A stretch of 64,000 nucleotides of DNA from Trueperella abortisuis (GTDB lineage: Bacteria; Actinomycetota; Actinomycetes; Actinomycetales; Actinomycetaceae): NCBI RefSeq assembly GCF_030811095.1, contig NZ_JAUSQL010000001.1:186001-250000 (forward strand), read 5' to 3'. Both the position numbers and the translations under genes were made by a program. This document shows positions 8,794-16,997 of the stretch, piece after piece (the first letter of the stretch is position 1; each line of letters begins with the position of its first letter). A model generated the notes under the pieces. It was not told where the DNA came from, did no database searches, and saw only the letters and a list, made by a program, of their open reading frames with translations.

Positions 8794-9627
8794 TTAGCCC
8801 TGGGCGAAGACCGTGGACTCGTACCTGTAAAGGTCGGCGCGGTAGATGTGGAAGCCCCATTCGATGATCGCGCCGCGGGGGTCGAAGGCGGTGCGGTCGA
8901 TGGTGAGGACGGGGTCGCGTAGGGAGATGGCGAGCAGCTTGGCTTCGCGCCGGTCGGGCCGCTCGGCGCCGACGGACTGCGTGGTCGAGGCCAGCTCCAC
9001 CCCGGCCTCTCGCAGTAGCTCGTACAGCCCGTGATTTTCGAGCTTGTCGCGCGGTGGGGTGATCGCGGCGGGTAGCCAGTTGTAGAGGATGGCTACGGGT
9101 GCGCCGTCGCGCTTGCGTAGCCGCTCCAGCTCCACGACGGGCGAGTCGATCGGCACTGCGAGCTGTGCGGCGATGGCGTCGGTGGCGCGGCGATGGTTGT
9201 AGTTGAGGATCTCCGTGGTGGATTCGTGCCCGGCGGCGATGATCTCCTCGTGCAGGGAGGGCAGGCGCATGAGCTGCCGTACCGGTTGTGGGGCGACGAC
9301 GGTTCCGACTCCGCGGCGGCGCAGCAGGAAGCCTCCTTCGACGAGCGACTGGAGCGCCTGGCGCGTGGTCGGCCGGGAGACGTTGAGCCGGCGCGACATC
9401 GAGACTTCGTTCTCGATCCGGGTGCCGGGCAGCAGGTGTCCCTCGAGGATGGCGCGCTTGATGGGTGCCGAGATCTGGGCGTGGAGCGGCTGGCTCGAGC
9501 TGCGGTCGAGCTCGACGGCGGGCTCGTACCTGGCGGGGGAGCCGCGTTCGCCGGAGCGTCGCCCGGCGCGCGGAAGCCTGGAGGCTCCTGCCGCGGAGGT
9601 CCGCGGCCGACGGTCCTGGGCGTCCAT
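8794..9627 (-). CDS. GntR-family regulator, HutC type (UTRA domain)
   Basis: 277 residues from ATG at 9627, chosen because GAGGAGGAAAC immediately precedes it; an upstream in-frame ATG at 9681 lacks this. Residues ~45-115 form the winged helix (QISAPIKRAILEG, then SRPTTRQALQSLVEGGFL and RRRGVGTVV). The rest is a UTRA effector domain ending in YRYESTVFAQG. It is divergent from the sugar ABC transporter operon at 9856, and a 10-bp palindrome lies between them, so it probably represses that operon until its sugar or sugar phosphate binds. Confidence 0.9.
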   Translation of the reverse strand: MDAQDRRPRTSAAGASRLPRAGRRSGERGSPARYEPAVELDRSSSQPLHAQISAPIKRAILEGHLLPGTRIENEVSMSRRLNVSRPTTRQALQSLVEGGFLLRRRGVGTVVAPQPVRQLMRLPSLHEEIIAAGHESTTEILNYNHRRATDAIAAQLAVPIDSPVVELERLRKRDGAPVAILYNWLPAAITPPRDKLENHGLYELLREAGVELASTTQSVGAERPDRREAKLLAISLRDPVLTIDRTAFDPRGAIIEWGFHIYRADLYRYESTVFAQG

Positions 9628-9712
9628 GTTTCCTCCTCGTGTTCCGTCCTCTTTCGTCCACGCGCGGCGCGTGGAGGCCACCTACCCATTCTAGCCACGC
9701 GGCGAGACGGCG

Positions 9713-9742
9713 CTGGTAAAGCCATTTGTCATGACATATAGT
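9713..9742 (+). promoter_or_regulatory. Candidate promoter with GntR operator for the sugar ABC operon
   Basis: The perfect palindrome TGTCATGACA (9727-9736) abuts a good -10 box TATAGT (9737-9742). A weak -35 (TGGTAA, 9713-9718) lies 18 bp upstream of it. A repressor bound to the palindrome would block polymerase. The site is in the divergent gap between the GntR gene and its likely target operon. The assignment is by inspection only. Confidence 0.45.
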
Positions 9743-9855
9743 GGTGCATGTTCACGAATGAGCCGCGCCCCGGCACGCCGTAATCCGCGCGATTTCAATG
9801 AATCTCGCTTCAAGGCATGTCCGTTTCACGGCTCAGCTAAGTTGGGATGTGTCAT

Positions 9856-11352
9856 ATGCTTCTCGAAGCGCGCTCGATCTGCAAGCGCTATCCGGGCGTG
9901 CAGGCTCTGGACGGCGTCGATTTCAAACTCCGCGCCGGCCAGATCCACGCACTCGTAGGTGAAAACGGCGCGGGCAAGTCCACGCTGATGAAGATCCTCG
10001 GCGGCGTTGAACGCGCCGACACCGGCCAGGTGCTCCTCGACGGCAAACCCGTCACCCTCACCGGCCCGCTCGACGCCCAGCGCCGCGGCATCGCCCTCAT
10101 TCACCAAGAGCTCAACCTCATGGCCGACCTCAGCGTCGCCCAGAACATCTACTTCGGCCGCGAGCCACGCCGGGGGCCCTTCATCGACGACGCCGCCATG
10201 GCCGCCGGCGCCCGCGACATCCTGAAGAAGGTCGGCCTGAACATCGACCCCACGATTCGGCTCGGCACCCTGACGGTGGCCGGCCAGCAGATGGTGGAGA
10301 TCGCCAAGGCGCTCTCGATGGACGCCCGCATCCTCATCATGGACGAGCCGACAGCCGCGCTCTCGGAGCACGAGGTCGTCCAGCTGTACGGAATCGTTCG
10401 CGAGTTCATCGCCGACGGCGAGCGCGCCGTCATCTACATCTCTCACCGCCTGGAGGAGATCCAGGAGCTGTGCACGCAGGTCACGGTGTTGCGCGACGGC
10501 GTCATCGTCGCCTCACACCCCACCCCGGAGCTGACCCGCGAGGACATGATCGCGCTCATGGTCGGCCGCGTCATCGACACCTCCCACCGCCCCGAACCCT
10601 ACCCCGGCGGCGAACCGAAGCTGGAAGTGCGCCACCTCAGCGCCGGCATCGTCCGCGACGTGTCCTTCACGGTCCACGCCGGGGAGATCTTCGGGCTGGC
10701 CGGCCTGGTCGGCGCGGGCCGGACGGAGACCGCGCGGGCGATCGTCGGGGCGGACGAGAAGGAGGCGGGCGACGTCGTCGTCTCCGGCAAGGCCCTGCTC
10801 GCCGCGTCCGTGGAGGATGCCGTGCGCGGGGGGATCGGCTACCTGTCGGAGGACCGCAAGCACTATGGGCTCCTGCTGGAACAGTCGCTGACGCAGAACG
10901 TGGCACTACCGTCGTTGGCTAGGTGGTCGCGCCGCGGCGTCGTGGACGATTCGCACGCCGGGCAGGTGGCCGAGCGGTCCGTGGGGGAGCTCGCGATCGC
11001 CACCCCCTCGGTGGAACAGAAGGTCAAGACGCTCTCGGGCGGTAATCAGCAGAAGGTGGTCATCGCGAAGTGGGTGGCCCGCGACTGCGACGTCCTCATC
11101 TTCGACGAGCCCACGCGCGGGGTGGATGTGGGCGCCAAGGACGACATCTATTCACTCATGGAGTTGCTGGCGGCGCAGGGGAAGGCCATCGTGGTCATTT
11201 CCTCGGAGATCGCCGAGCTGCAGCGAGTTGCACACCGCATTGGCGTGATGTGCCAGGGCCGGCTGACCGGAATCTTGGACAACCCCGAGGCGACGCAGGA
11301 GAACATCATGGATTTGGCAACGCGATTTGTTGCGGCAGAAGGAGAAGCATGA
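9856..11352 (+). CDS. Sugar ABC transporter ATP-binding protein (RbsA/MglA type)
   Basis: About 498 residues with two fused ATPase domains, as in RbsA, MglA and XylG. The first Walker A is GENGAGKST and the Walker B region is ILIMDEPTAAL. The second half carries a degenerate nucleotide site (GLVGAGRTE) and a good signature LSGGNQQKVVIAKW with Walker B VLIFDEPTRGVDVG. An upstream in-frame ATG at 9847 is possible, but the Met at 9856 starts the conserved LLEARSICKRYPG. The gene overlaps the permease as ATGA. The imported sugar is unknown; a pentose, galactose or similar is typical. Confidence 0.92.
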   Translation: MLLEARSICKRYPGVQALDGVDFKLRAGQIHALVGENGAGKSTLMKILGGVERADTGQVLLDGKPVTLTGPLDAQRRGIALIHQELNLMADLSVAQNIYFGREPRRGPFIDDAAMAAGARDILKKVGLNIDPTIRLGTLTVAGQQMVEIAKALSMDARILIMDEPTAALSEHEVVQLYGIVREFIADGERAVIYISHRLEEIQELCTQVTVLRDGVIVASHPTPELTREDMIALMVGRVIDTSHRPEPYPGGEPKLEVRHLSAGIVRDVSFTVHAGEIFGLAGLVGAGRTETARAIVGADEKEAGDVVVSGKALLAASVEDAVRGGIGYLSEDRKHYGLLLEQSLTQNVALPSLARWSRRGVVDDSHAGQVAERSVGELAIATPSVEQKVKTLSGGNQQKVVIAKWVARDCDVLIFDEPTRGVDVGAKDDIYSLMELLAAQGKAIVVISSEIAELQRVAHRIGVMCQGRLTGILDNPEATQENIMDLATRFVAAEGEA

Positions 11353-12401
11353 ACGGCAACGTCGAATCGAGCGTCAGGCCCGACGCCGAAAGCGTCGGCA
11401 TCAAGGTGCGAGAAGGAAAGAAGGTCGGCGGCGGCTTGCTCGGCAGGCTGTATGCCAAGCACCCGGCGCAGGTGCTGATCGTGGTCTCGGAGCTGGTGCT
11501 CGTTGCCGTGTTCGCGGTGGCCAGCCCCTACTTCCTCGACCTAGGCAACATCTCGGCGCTACTGCTGGACGCCTCGGTTTACATCCTCTTGGCCCTCGGG
11601 TTGACGTTCGTCATCGCAACCGGCGGCATCGACCTCACCCCCGGATTCGGCATGGCATTCACGGGCGTGATCGCGGCGCTTACGATGACGAAGGTGGGCG
11701 GGCCGATGTGGCTGGCGATCGCGGCCGGCGTCATCGCGGGAATCCTGGCTGGGCTGGTGCTCGGGATCGTCAACGGGTTTCTTGTGGCAAAGCTGAACAT
11801 GCAACCCATGGTGGCGACCCTGGCGATGATGCTGGTGGCGTGGGGTGCGGCGCTGTCGATCACGGGGACGTCCTCGATCCCGCTCAACGATTTTGGGCCG
11901 TTCCTCGCCCTCGGCAACGGCAAGACGTTCGGGCTGACCAACGCGATCTACCTGTGCATCCTGGCGGCGATCCTCGCACACTTCCTGCTCAAGCACACGC
12001 TGATCGGGCGCTACGCGCTGGCGATGGGCTCGAACGAGGAGGCCACCGAGCTTTCCGGGGTTAACGTGCAGCGCTGGAAATGGCGGGTCTACGCGCTCGC
12101 CGGCACGTTCACCGGCCTGGCCGGCGTGCTCATGGCGTCGCGGCTGGCATCGGGTAAACCGGACGTGGGCCAGTCCTATGAAATGTATGCCATCGCGGCA
12201 GCCGTGCTCGGCGGGGCGTCGCTGCGCGGCGGTAACGCCTCCGTGTTCGGTTCAGTGGTCGGCGCCATCCTCATCGCCACGATCCGCAACGGCGCCGTCC
12301 ACCTCGGCATGTCCGACCAGAACCAGAAGATCGTGCTCGGCATCATCGTGCTCATCGCGGTGTTTGTGGACGTGCGGCGCAAGCCGAAGGCGTCGGCATA
12401 A
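11349..12401 (+). CDS. Sugar ABC transporter permease (RbsC type)
   Basis: 350 residues from ATG 11349, which overlaps the ATPase stop codon. A ~45-residue polar N-terminus precedes about 8-10 membrane segments. ATGGIDLTPGFGMAFTGVIAA and the late AAAVLGGASLRGGNASVFGSVVGA (split here by description) are typical of the RbsC/BPD_transp_2 family. It would form the homodimeric or paired membrane channel served by the RbsA-like ATPase upstream and the lipoprotein binding protein downstream. Confidence 0.92.
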   Translation: MNGNVESSVRPDAESVGIKVREGKKVGGGLLGRLYAKHPAQVLIVVSELVLVAVFAVASPYFLDLGNISALLLDASVYILLALGLTFVIATGGIDLTPGFGMAFTGVIAALTMTKVGGPMWLAIAAGVIAGILAGLVLGIVNGFLVAKLNMQPMVATLAMMLVAWGAALSITGTSSIPLNDFGPFLALGNGKTFGLTNAIYLCILAAILAHFLLKHTLIGRYALAMGSNEEATELSGVNVQRWKWRVYALAGTFTGLAGVLMASRLASGKPDVGQSYEMYAIAAAVLGGASLRGGNASVFGSVVGAILIATIRNGAVHLGMSDQNQKIVLGIIVLIAVFVDVRRKPKASA

Positions 12402-12433
12402 TGTTGGGACGCGGGCAGACAAGGCAGGGGCAC

Positions 12434-13447
12434 ATGACGCGCCGGCGGGAAACGCGCGGGCAGACAACGCGCCGGCGGAAGGCCGCCACCGCGCTCGCGG
12501 CCCTCACCACGGCCGTCGCGCTCGCCCTCGGCCTGAGTGGCTGTGCGGGCTTGGGCGAGCGGGTCTCGGAGGCCAATGGGCGGATGGATATCGCAGTCGT
12601 CGCGAAGGGGTACGCGAGCCCGTTCTGGGCCGCCGTCAAGGCCGGCGCGATGGACGCCGGGCAGGATCTTGGGGTGAACGTGAGGTTTTCGGGGCCGGAT
12701 ACGGAGTCTGACGTCGTGCGGCAGGTGGATCAGATCAACCTCGCCCACGTCCAGCACCCGGACGCGTTCGTGTTCGCCGCCCTCGATTCCTCCGCCTCCG
12801 TCATCGCGTTGCAGCAGTTCGTGGACTCACACATCCCCGTCATCGCCTTCGATTCGGGCGTGCCGGGATCGGACATCCCGCTGTCGACAGTCGCCACCGA
12901 CAACCGTGCCGCCGCCGCCGAGGCCGCCGCGCACATGGCTGAGTTGCTCGGCGGGACGGGGAAGGTGGCGGTGCTTGCGCAGTCCTCCACGTCGGTGACC
13001 GGCATCGACCGCCGCGACGGTTTCATCGACTGGCTTGCCGAGAACGCCCCCGGCGTGGAGGTGGTGGACGTCCAGTACAACGATTCCGACCAGGCCAAGG
13101 CTGAGCAGCAGGCTGCCGCGATCCTACAGGCGCACCCCGACCTTGGTGGCATGTTCGCCACCGACGATGACGGCGCGGTCGCCGCCGCGCAGACCGTGCG
13201 CCGTACCGGGCGTGACGTCAAGGTGATCGGCTTCGATTCGGGCGCCGTGCAGATCGGTCTGATCCGCGAAGGCGCGATGGCTGGGGCGGTCACGCAGAAC
13301 CCGTATCAGATGGGTTACATCGCGGTGGAGAAGGCGGTGGCCGCCGCGAAGGGGGAGGCGATCGAGCATGAGATCGACTCCGGTTTCTACTGGTACGACG
13401 CCAGCAATCTCGATGACCCCGACATTCAGAAGGCGGTCTACGACTAG
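12434..13447 (+). CDS. Sugar-binding lipoprotein (RbsB type)
   Basis: 337 residues from ATG 12434, chosen over the in-frame ATG at 12401 (which overlaps the permease stop) because AAGGCAGGGG precedes it. The N-terminus is arginine-rich, then hydrophobic, and ends in the lipobox LSGC, so the mature protein is a lipid-anchored surface receptor. The periplasmic-binding-protein fold of the ribose/galactose type begins with IAVVAKGYASPFW and includes AFDSGVPGSDIPLSTVATDN and GMFATDDDGAVAA. It completes the transporter with the two upstream genes. Confidence 0.9.
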   Translation: MTRRRETRGQTTRRRKAATALAALTTAVALALGLSGCAGLGERVSEANGRMDIAVVAKGYASPFWAAVKAGAMDAGQDLGVNVRFSGPDTESDVVRQVDQINLAHVQHPDAFVFAALDSSASVIALQQFVDSHIPVIAFDSGVPGSDIPLSTVATDNRAAAAEAAAHMAELLGGTGKVAVLAQSSTSVTGIDRRDGFIDWLAENAPGVEVVDVQYNDSDQAKAEQQAAAILQAHPDLGGMFATDDDGAVAAAQTVRRTGRDVKVIGFDSGAVQIGLIREGAMAGAVTQNPYQMGYIAVEKAVAAAKGEAIEHEIDSGFYWYDASNLDDPDIQKAVYD

Positions 13448-13453
13448 CGGGCG

Positions 13454-14677
13454 CTAGCCGGCGTAGGCGGCCACTATGGCCGCGGGGTCTGGGATTGTCG
13501 GCCAGTCAGCCGGGCCTGCACCGGAGCCGGCACCCGGGCGGGCGGACTTTCGCGGGACGATTTCGGCCTCATCTACGTATATACGCAGATACGGCCCAAA
13601 TCGTCCCGCGAATGTCGCTTCACGCCCGGTACCCGGCTGTTCTGACCCAGCTGAATCGGCGGGGAGTGCCCAGCACAGCTGGCCCGACTCCGCCCAATCC
13701 CGCAGGTCAGCACAGGTGGGCGCCGCCGAGCCACCCAGCCGCTGCACGGTCCACCCCGCCACCACCTGGCCGAGCATCACGGCCTCGGACAGTTTGGCTC
13801 CGCGGGCGAGTGCGCGCACGAGCCCGGCGGTGAACGAGTCGCCGGCGCCGGTGGTGTCTTTGGCCTCCACGTCGATCGCCGGCAGCTCGATGATCAGCGC
13901 GCCCAGCGGACCCGCGCCGGCATGTGCGGAGCCAGCTAGCGCGTCAGCCCCTGCCAGCCCGCCGGCCTCACCCAGCCCGTCATCCCTAGTCAGCACGCAC
14001 GTGGGCCGGCTGGCGACCACCGCCCCGTCCCCGCCGCAGGTCACGACCACGGTGGGCACCAGCTCCAACAACCGCGTGGCGGCTTCCCGCACGCTCCCCG
14101 CCCGCGTGTAGGCGAGGGCTTCGGCGGCGTTGGGGACGAAGATGTCGGCTTGGGCCAGCGGGTCGAGGTCGGCGCGATCCCAGCGCCCGGTGGGGTCCCA
14201 AGCCGTGTCTGCCACGACCACGGTCCCCGCGCCCCGCAGCCGCTTCAGGCGGTCGAAGTTGCGCGCGAGGTAGTCGATGGAGGCCACGAGGAAGCGCGGC
14301 GGCTGCGCGAGCACGGTGCCCGGCAGGTCCGGGCACGCGCCGTCACCGTATGTGGTGAACGCGCGGTCTCCGCCCAGTACCTGCGCTACCGTCACCGACT
14401 GATTGCCCTCACGCGTGGATCCTGCCAGCCCCACGTTTTCCTCCGCGAGCATCTCGGCCACCCAGCGCCCGGCCCTATCCGCGCCGACATTTGTCACTAC
14501 TTCCACGTTCAGGCCGAGCCGGGCGCACGCGATCGCCTGGTTCGCCACGCCGCCGGCCATGACGGCCCCGCCCGCTACCCACTGCTCCTCGCCGGGCCGC
14601 GGCGCGTGTTCGAGCCCGTACTGGATGACGTCAAGAAAGATCGGACCCGCCGCAATAACCTCTGCGTTCTCACTCAT
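13454..14677 (-). CDS. PfkB-family carbohydrate kinase with a palindromic insert near its C-terminus
   Basis: 407 residues, convergent with the sugar ABC operon and probably acting on the sugar it imports. GGAVMAGGVANQA near residues 36-48 and the ATP/catalytic motif DTTGAGDSFTAG around 275-286 define the ribokinase/PfkB family. The family usually ends 300-330 residues in. Here residues ~356-376 (FAGRFGPYLRIY through EIVPRK) are encoded by a 60-bp imperfect palindrome at 13551-13610, related copies of which are intergenic elsewhere. The reading frame is kept through the palindrome and ends with a normal-looking tail (IPDPAAIVAAYAG). The insert falls after the catalytic core, so activity is probably retained. 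Confidence 0.85.
   Translation of the reverse strand: MSENAEVIAAGPIFLDVIQYGLEHAPRPGEEQWVAGGAVMAGGVANQAIACARLGLNVEVVTNVGADRAGRWVAEMLAEENVGLAGSTREGNQSVTVAQVLGGDRAFTTYGDGACPDLPGTVLAQPPRFLVASIDYLARNFDRLKRLRGAGTVVVADTAWDPTGRWDRADLDPLAQADIFVPNAAEALAYTRAGSVREAATRLLELVPTVVVTCGGDGAVVASRPTCVLTRDDGLGEAGGLAGADALAGSAHAGAGPLGALIIELPAIDVEAKDTTGAGDSFTAGLVRALARGAKLSEAVMLGQVVAGWTVQRLGGSAAPTCADLRDWAESGQLCWALPADSAGSEQPGTGREATFAGRFGPYLRIYVDEAEIVPRKSARPGAGSGAGPADWPTIPDPAAIVAAYAG
13551..13610. repeat. Long palindromic element, copy 1 (inside the PfkB gene)
   Basis: 60 bp with ~24-bp arms and three mismatches; the outer 13 bp (CGCGGGACGATTT / AAATCGTCCCGCG) pair perfectly. The centre reads ACGTATATACGC. The same outer arms and length occur at 63741-63800, and a shorter relative at 44776-44827. 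This copy is within a coding region and in frame, the other two are intergenic. Confidence 0.9.
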
Positions 14678-14785
14678 ACCCCCAGCCTATCCAGGCCCTC
14701 CGACAATCGCCGCGTACTGCCAAATGCGGGTCAAATGTAGGCTTGTGGTAGGCAAGAACAAGACCATTGCTCTCTTTTGAAAACC

Positions 14786-14815
14786 TTGCGGCGGCGAAAC
14801 CTCCGGTGCTACGCT
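14786..14815 (+). promoter_or_regulatory. Candidate promoter for the small membrane protein gene
   Basis: TTGCGG (14786-14791) and TACGCT (14810-14815) are 18 bp apart in an AT-richer intergenic stretch; TATAAG at 14815-14820 is an alternative -10. The transcript would carry a ~140-nt leader before the start at 14969. Nothing in that leader matches a riboswitch I recognise. Confidence 0.25.
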
Positions 14816-14968
14816 ATAAGCACTAAGCCATTGGTATCAGCGCAACGGTGCGTTGGGATTTAGTCGAGCTCATTTGCAGCTCCCGCTACGGTTCAGCCGT
14901 CATGTCGATATTTGTTCATGGGTGTCGACCACTTATCAAGGTCGGACAACTACCAAAAGGAGTGTCAG

Positions 14969-15142
14969 ATGAGCGCAGCAGTTCTATCGTCAGCAGGTTC
15001 AATCGTGCTTTCCATAGTGATAGCACTTATCGTCATCGCGTTCGGAATACGAGCGTGGAAGTACATGGGCAGAGAGAAGCACCACGGAGACTCAACGCCG
15101 AAAACTAATAGAGGCCAGATGAGTCACCAAGTTGATGGTTGA
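14969..15142 (+). CDS. Small single-pass membrane protein (57 residues)
   Basis: ATG at 14969 follows AAAAGGAGTGTCAG, one of the better ribosome-binding sites in the window. The product begins MSAAVLSSAG, has one strong membrane helix (SIVLSIVIALIVIAFGIRAW, residues ~11-30) and a basic, polar tail rich in Lys, His and Asn. It sits alone in a region of 860 bp that otherwise has no gene. It could be a small regulatory or stress membrane protein, or a type I toxin-like peptide; nothing in the sequence decides between these. Confidence 0.5.
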   Translation: MSAAVLSSAGSIVLSIVIALIVIAFGIRAWKYMGREKHHGDSTPKTNRGQMSHQVDG

Positions 15143-15216
15143 AAGCCGTTGAAGAGCTGATAGTCGGGCTGTCTCTCCATATGGGTAGCCCCGTACCCCC
15201 GAGGTAACAAAGCGAC

Positions 15217-15256
15217 GTGCCAGGCGCATTCCACTAAGGTGGGAAGCGCCTGGCAC
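15217..15256. terminator. Strong hairpin, probable terminator of the small membrane protein gene
   Basis: Arms GTGCCAGGCGCATTCCAC and GTGGGAAGCGCCTGGCAC flank the loop TAAG, with one mismatch and one wobble pair. It lies 75 bp after the stop codon. No run of T follows, so termination would be of the GC-hairpin type common in actinobacteria, or the hairpin may only stabilise the mRNA 3' end. Confidence 0.5.
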
Positions 15257-15537
15257 GCGCTTGTGGTTCGGGACTTCTTATGTCCGGCGGTGACGCTGTC
15301 CTCGGGGCCGAGAGCGAGGCCTCCTCTTTCTCCTCAGCACCTGCCTGTTGTGGAGGATTCGAACGAAGGGACGCGCCGGCCCCCGCGCCCACAGCTGTTG
15401 GTTGCGCCTCCCCGCTGACAGCGCTCTTCTGGCCCGCAAATAGTCCTCGGGATCGCGTCCGGGGCGGTTACCTCGGGCCGCCCACCGTGCCATTGGCCCT
15501 GATAGCTCGCTAGGCTTGGATCCGAAAGGAAGGCATG
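15257..15537. other. Gene-free stretch before the GH4 gene
   Basis: No credible reading frame was found on either strand; the short open frames here have arginine/proline-rich compositions typical of shadow frames in GC-rich DNA. The only assigned signal is the ribosome-binding site AAAGGAAGG just before the GH4 start. A promoter for that gene is presumably in here, but I cannot place it. Confidence 0.4.
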
Positions 15538-16896
15538 ATGAAACTGACGTTGATCGGCGGGGGCGGCTTCCGCGTCCCGCACGTGGCATCCGTGTTCCAG
15601 GAGGACTCCCCGGTGCGCCTGGACGAGCTATGCCTGTACGACATCGACCCCGCCCGCCTTGCCATTATGCGCAACGTCCTGGTCCAGCTGGGACTGACGG
15701 AGGCGATCGGGTCCGTGACCACGACGACGTCGCTATCGGATGCCGTCCGCGGCGCGGACTACGTCTTTTCCGCGATGCGCGTCTCGGGGGCATGCGGGCG
15801 TGTGATCGATGAGCGGGAGGCGCTGCGGCGCGGCGTACTCGGCCAGGAGACGGTGGGCGTCGCCGGCTACGCCTACGCGTTCCGTCAGATCCCGGAGGCC
15901 CTCCGCCTCGCCCGCGCGGTCGCCGAGCTCGCGCCGAGCGCCTGGGTCCTGAACTTCACGAACCCGGCGGGTATCATCACGCAGGCGATGCGGACGCTTT
16001 ACCCGCGTGTCGTCGGCATCTGTGACACCCCGATCGGGCTGGTGCGCCGGGCGATTCACGTGCTTGGCCTGGAGGAATCCACGACGACGTACGACTACGT
16101 CGGCCTCAACCACCTCGGCTGGCTGCGCTCGATGACGTCGAACGGCGTTGACCACCTGCCACGCCTCCTGGCAGAGGATTCGCTTCTGGTCCGCATGGAG
16201 GAAACCCAGGTGATTGGCGCGGACTGGATTCGCGCGCTCGGGCATATGCCCAACGAGTACCTGTACTACTACTACAAGAATCGGGAAATCGTGCAGCGCT
16301 TGCGCCACGGTCAGACTCGTGGTGAGTTCCTCGTCAAGCAGCAGGGGCGCTTCTACGAGTCGGCGGAGGCGAATCCGAGCCGGGCGGGCGAGGTGTGGCG
16401 TGCCGCCGACGCCGAGCGTGACGCTACGTACATGGCCGAGGCTCGCGAGGAGGGCGAGGGGCGTCCCGAGGAGGGGATCGACATCGGCGGCTATCCGCGC
16501 GTCGCTCTTGAGTTGATGAACGCGCTGAGCAACGGCGCGACCTCCCAGTTCCAGATGATCCTCGGCGTGGGTAATTCCGACGACGAGTCCGGCCGGGGGT
16601 TGCTCGTGCCCGAGCTTCGGGCCGACGCCGTGGTGGAGGTTCCGTGCGTTGTGGATGCGAACGGCATTCACCCCCGGCGCCCGGCGCCGGTGACGGGGCC
16701 CGAACTTGGGTTGATGACGTCGGTGAAGGCGTGTGAGGAGTTGGTTATCGAGGCTGCGCTTAAGGGGGATCGGGAGATCGCGTGGAAGGCGTTGGCCAGT
16801 CACCCGCTTGTTGACTCGATCGATGTGGCCCGCGAGGTCCTGGATGCCTACATCGAGTGCAACCCCGATGTGGCCCGCGTGTTCGCCCGAGGGTGA
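15538..16896 (+). CDS. Glycoside hydrolase family 4 enzyme (6-phospho-beta-glucosidase-like)
   Basis: 452 residues. GH4 enzymes cleave glycosides by an NAD- and Mn-dependent redox-elimination mechanism in the cytoplasm. The N-terminus LTLIGGGGFRVPH is the NAD-binding loop; NFTNPAGIITQAM, GICDTPIGLVRR (metal-binding Cys) and VGLNHLGWLR (metal-binding His) are the expected catalytic blocks. MPNEYLYYYY follows as in family members. Many GH4 enzymes act on 6-phospho-sugars, but no phosphotransferase system is nearby, so a non-phosphorylated substrate is possible. ATG at 15538 is better spaced from AAAGGAAGG than the ATG at 15535. Confidence 0.88.
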   Translation: MKLTLIGGGGFRVPHVASVFQEDSPVRLDELCLYDIDPARLAIMRNVLVQLGLTEAIGSVTTTTSLSDAVRGADYVFSAMRVSGACGRVIDEREALRRGVLGQETVGVAGYAYAFRQIPEALRLARAVAELAPSAWVLNFTNPAGIITQAMRTLYPRVVGICDTPIGLVRRAIHVLGLEESTTTYDYVGLNHLGWLRSMTSNGVDHLPRLLAEDSLLVRMEETQVIGADWIRALGHMPNEYLYYYYKNREIVQRLRHGQTRGEFLVKQQGRFYESAEANPSRAGEVWRAADAERDATYMAEAREEGEGRPEEGIDIGGYPRVALELMNALSNGATSQFQMILGVGNSDDESGRGLLVPELRADAVVEVPCVVDANGIHPRRPAPVTGPELGLMTSVKACEELVIEAALKGDREIAWKALASHPLVDSIDVAREVLDAYIECNPDVARVFARG

Positions 16897-16960
16897 CGCA
16901 CACGCAAAGCACGAAATGCATGTTGCATGTGCTGGATTAGTGTCGCATGTGCAGGAGGGC

Positions 16961-16990
16961 GCCGGCCGGCCCCCGCGGGGGCCGGCCGGC
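16961..16990. terminator. Perfect GC palindrome, probable bidirectional terminator
   Basis: A 30-bp perfect palindrome (arm GCCGGCCGGCCCCCG) lies between the converging GH4 and GH20 genes, 65 bp after the former and 8 bp beyond the stop of the latter. Position and symmetry suit a two-way terminator. Confidence 0.6.
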
Positions 16991-16997
16991 TAGGCAT

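Noticed and set aside
13551..13610. PfkB palindrome as a simple transcription terminator
   Set aside because: It lies inside the coding sequence about 100 bp before the stop codon, where a terminator would cut the kinase message.
14820..14968. Riboswitch in the leader of the small membrane protein gene
   Set aside because: Some short hairpins are possible, but no conserved riboswitch core was recognised and the downstream gene gives no ligand hint.
15340..15375. tRNA-like GTTCGAATCC on the minus strand
   Set aside because: The T-loop-like string is not flanked by pairing T-stem arms, and no acceptor or anticodon arm can be drawn around it.
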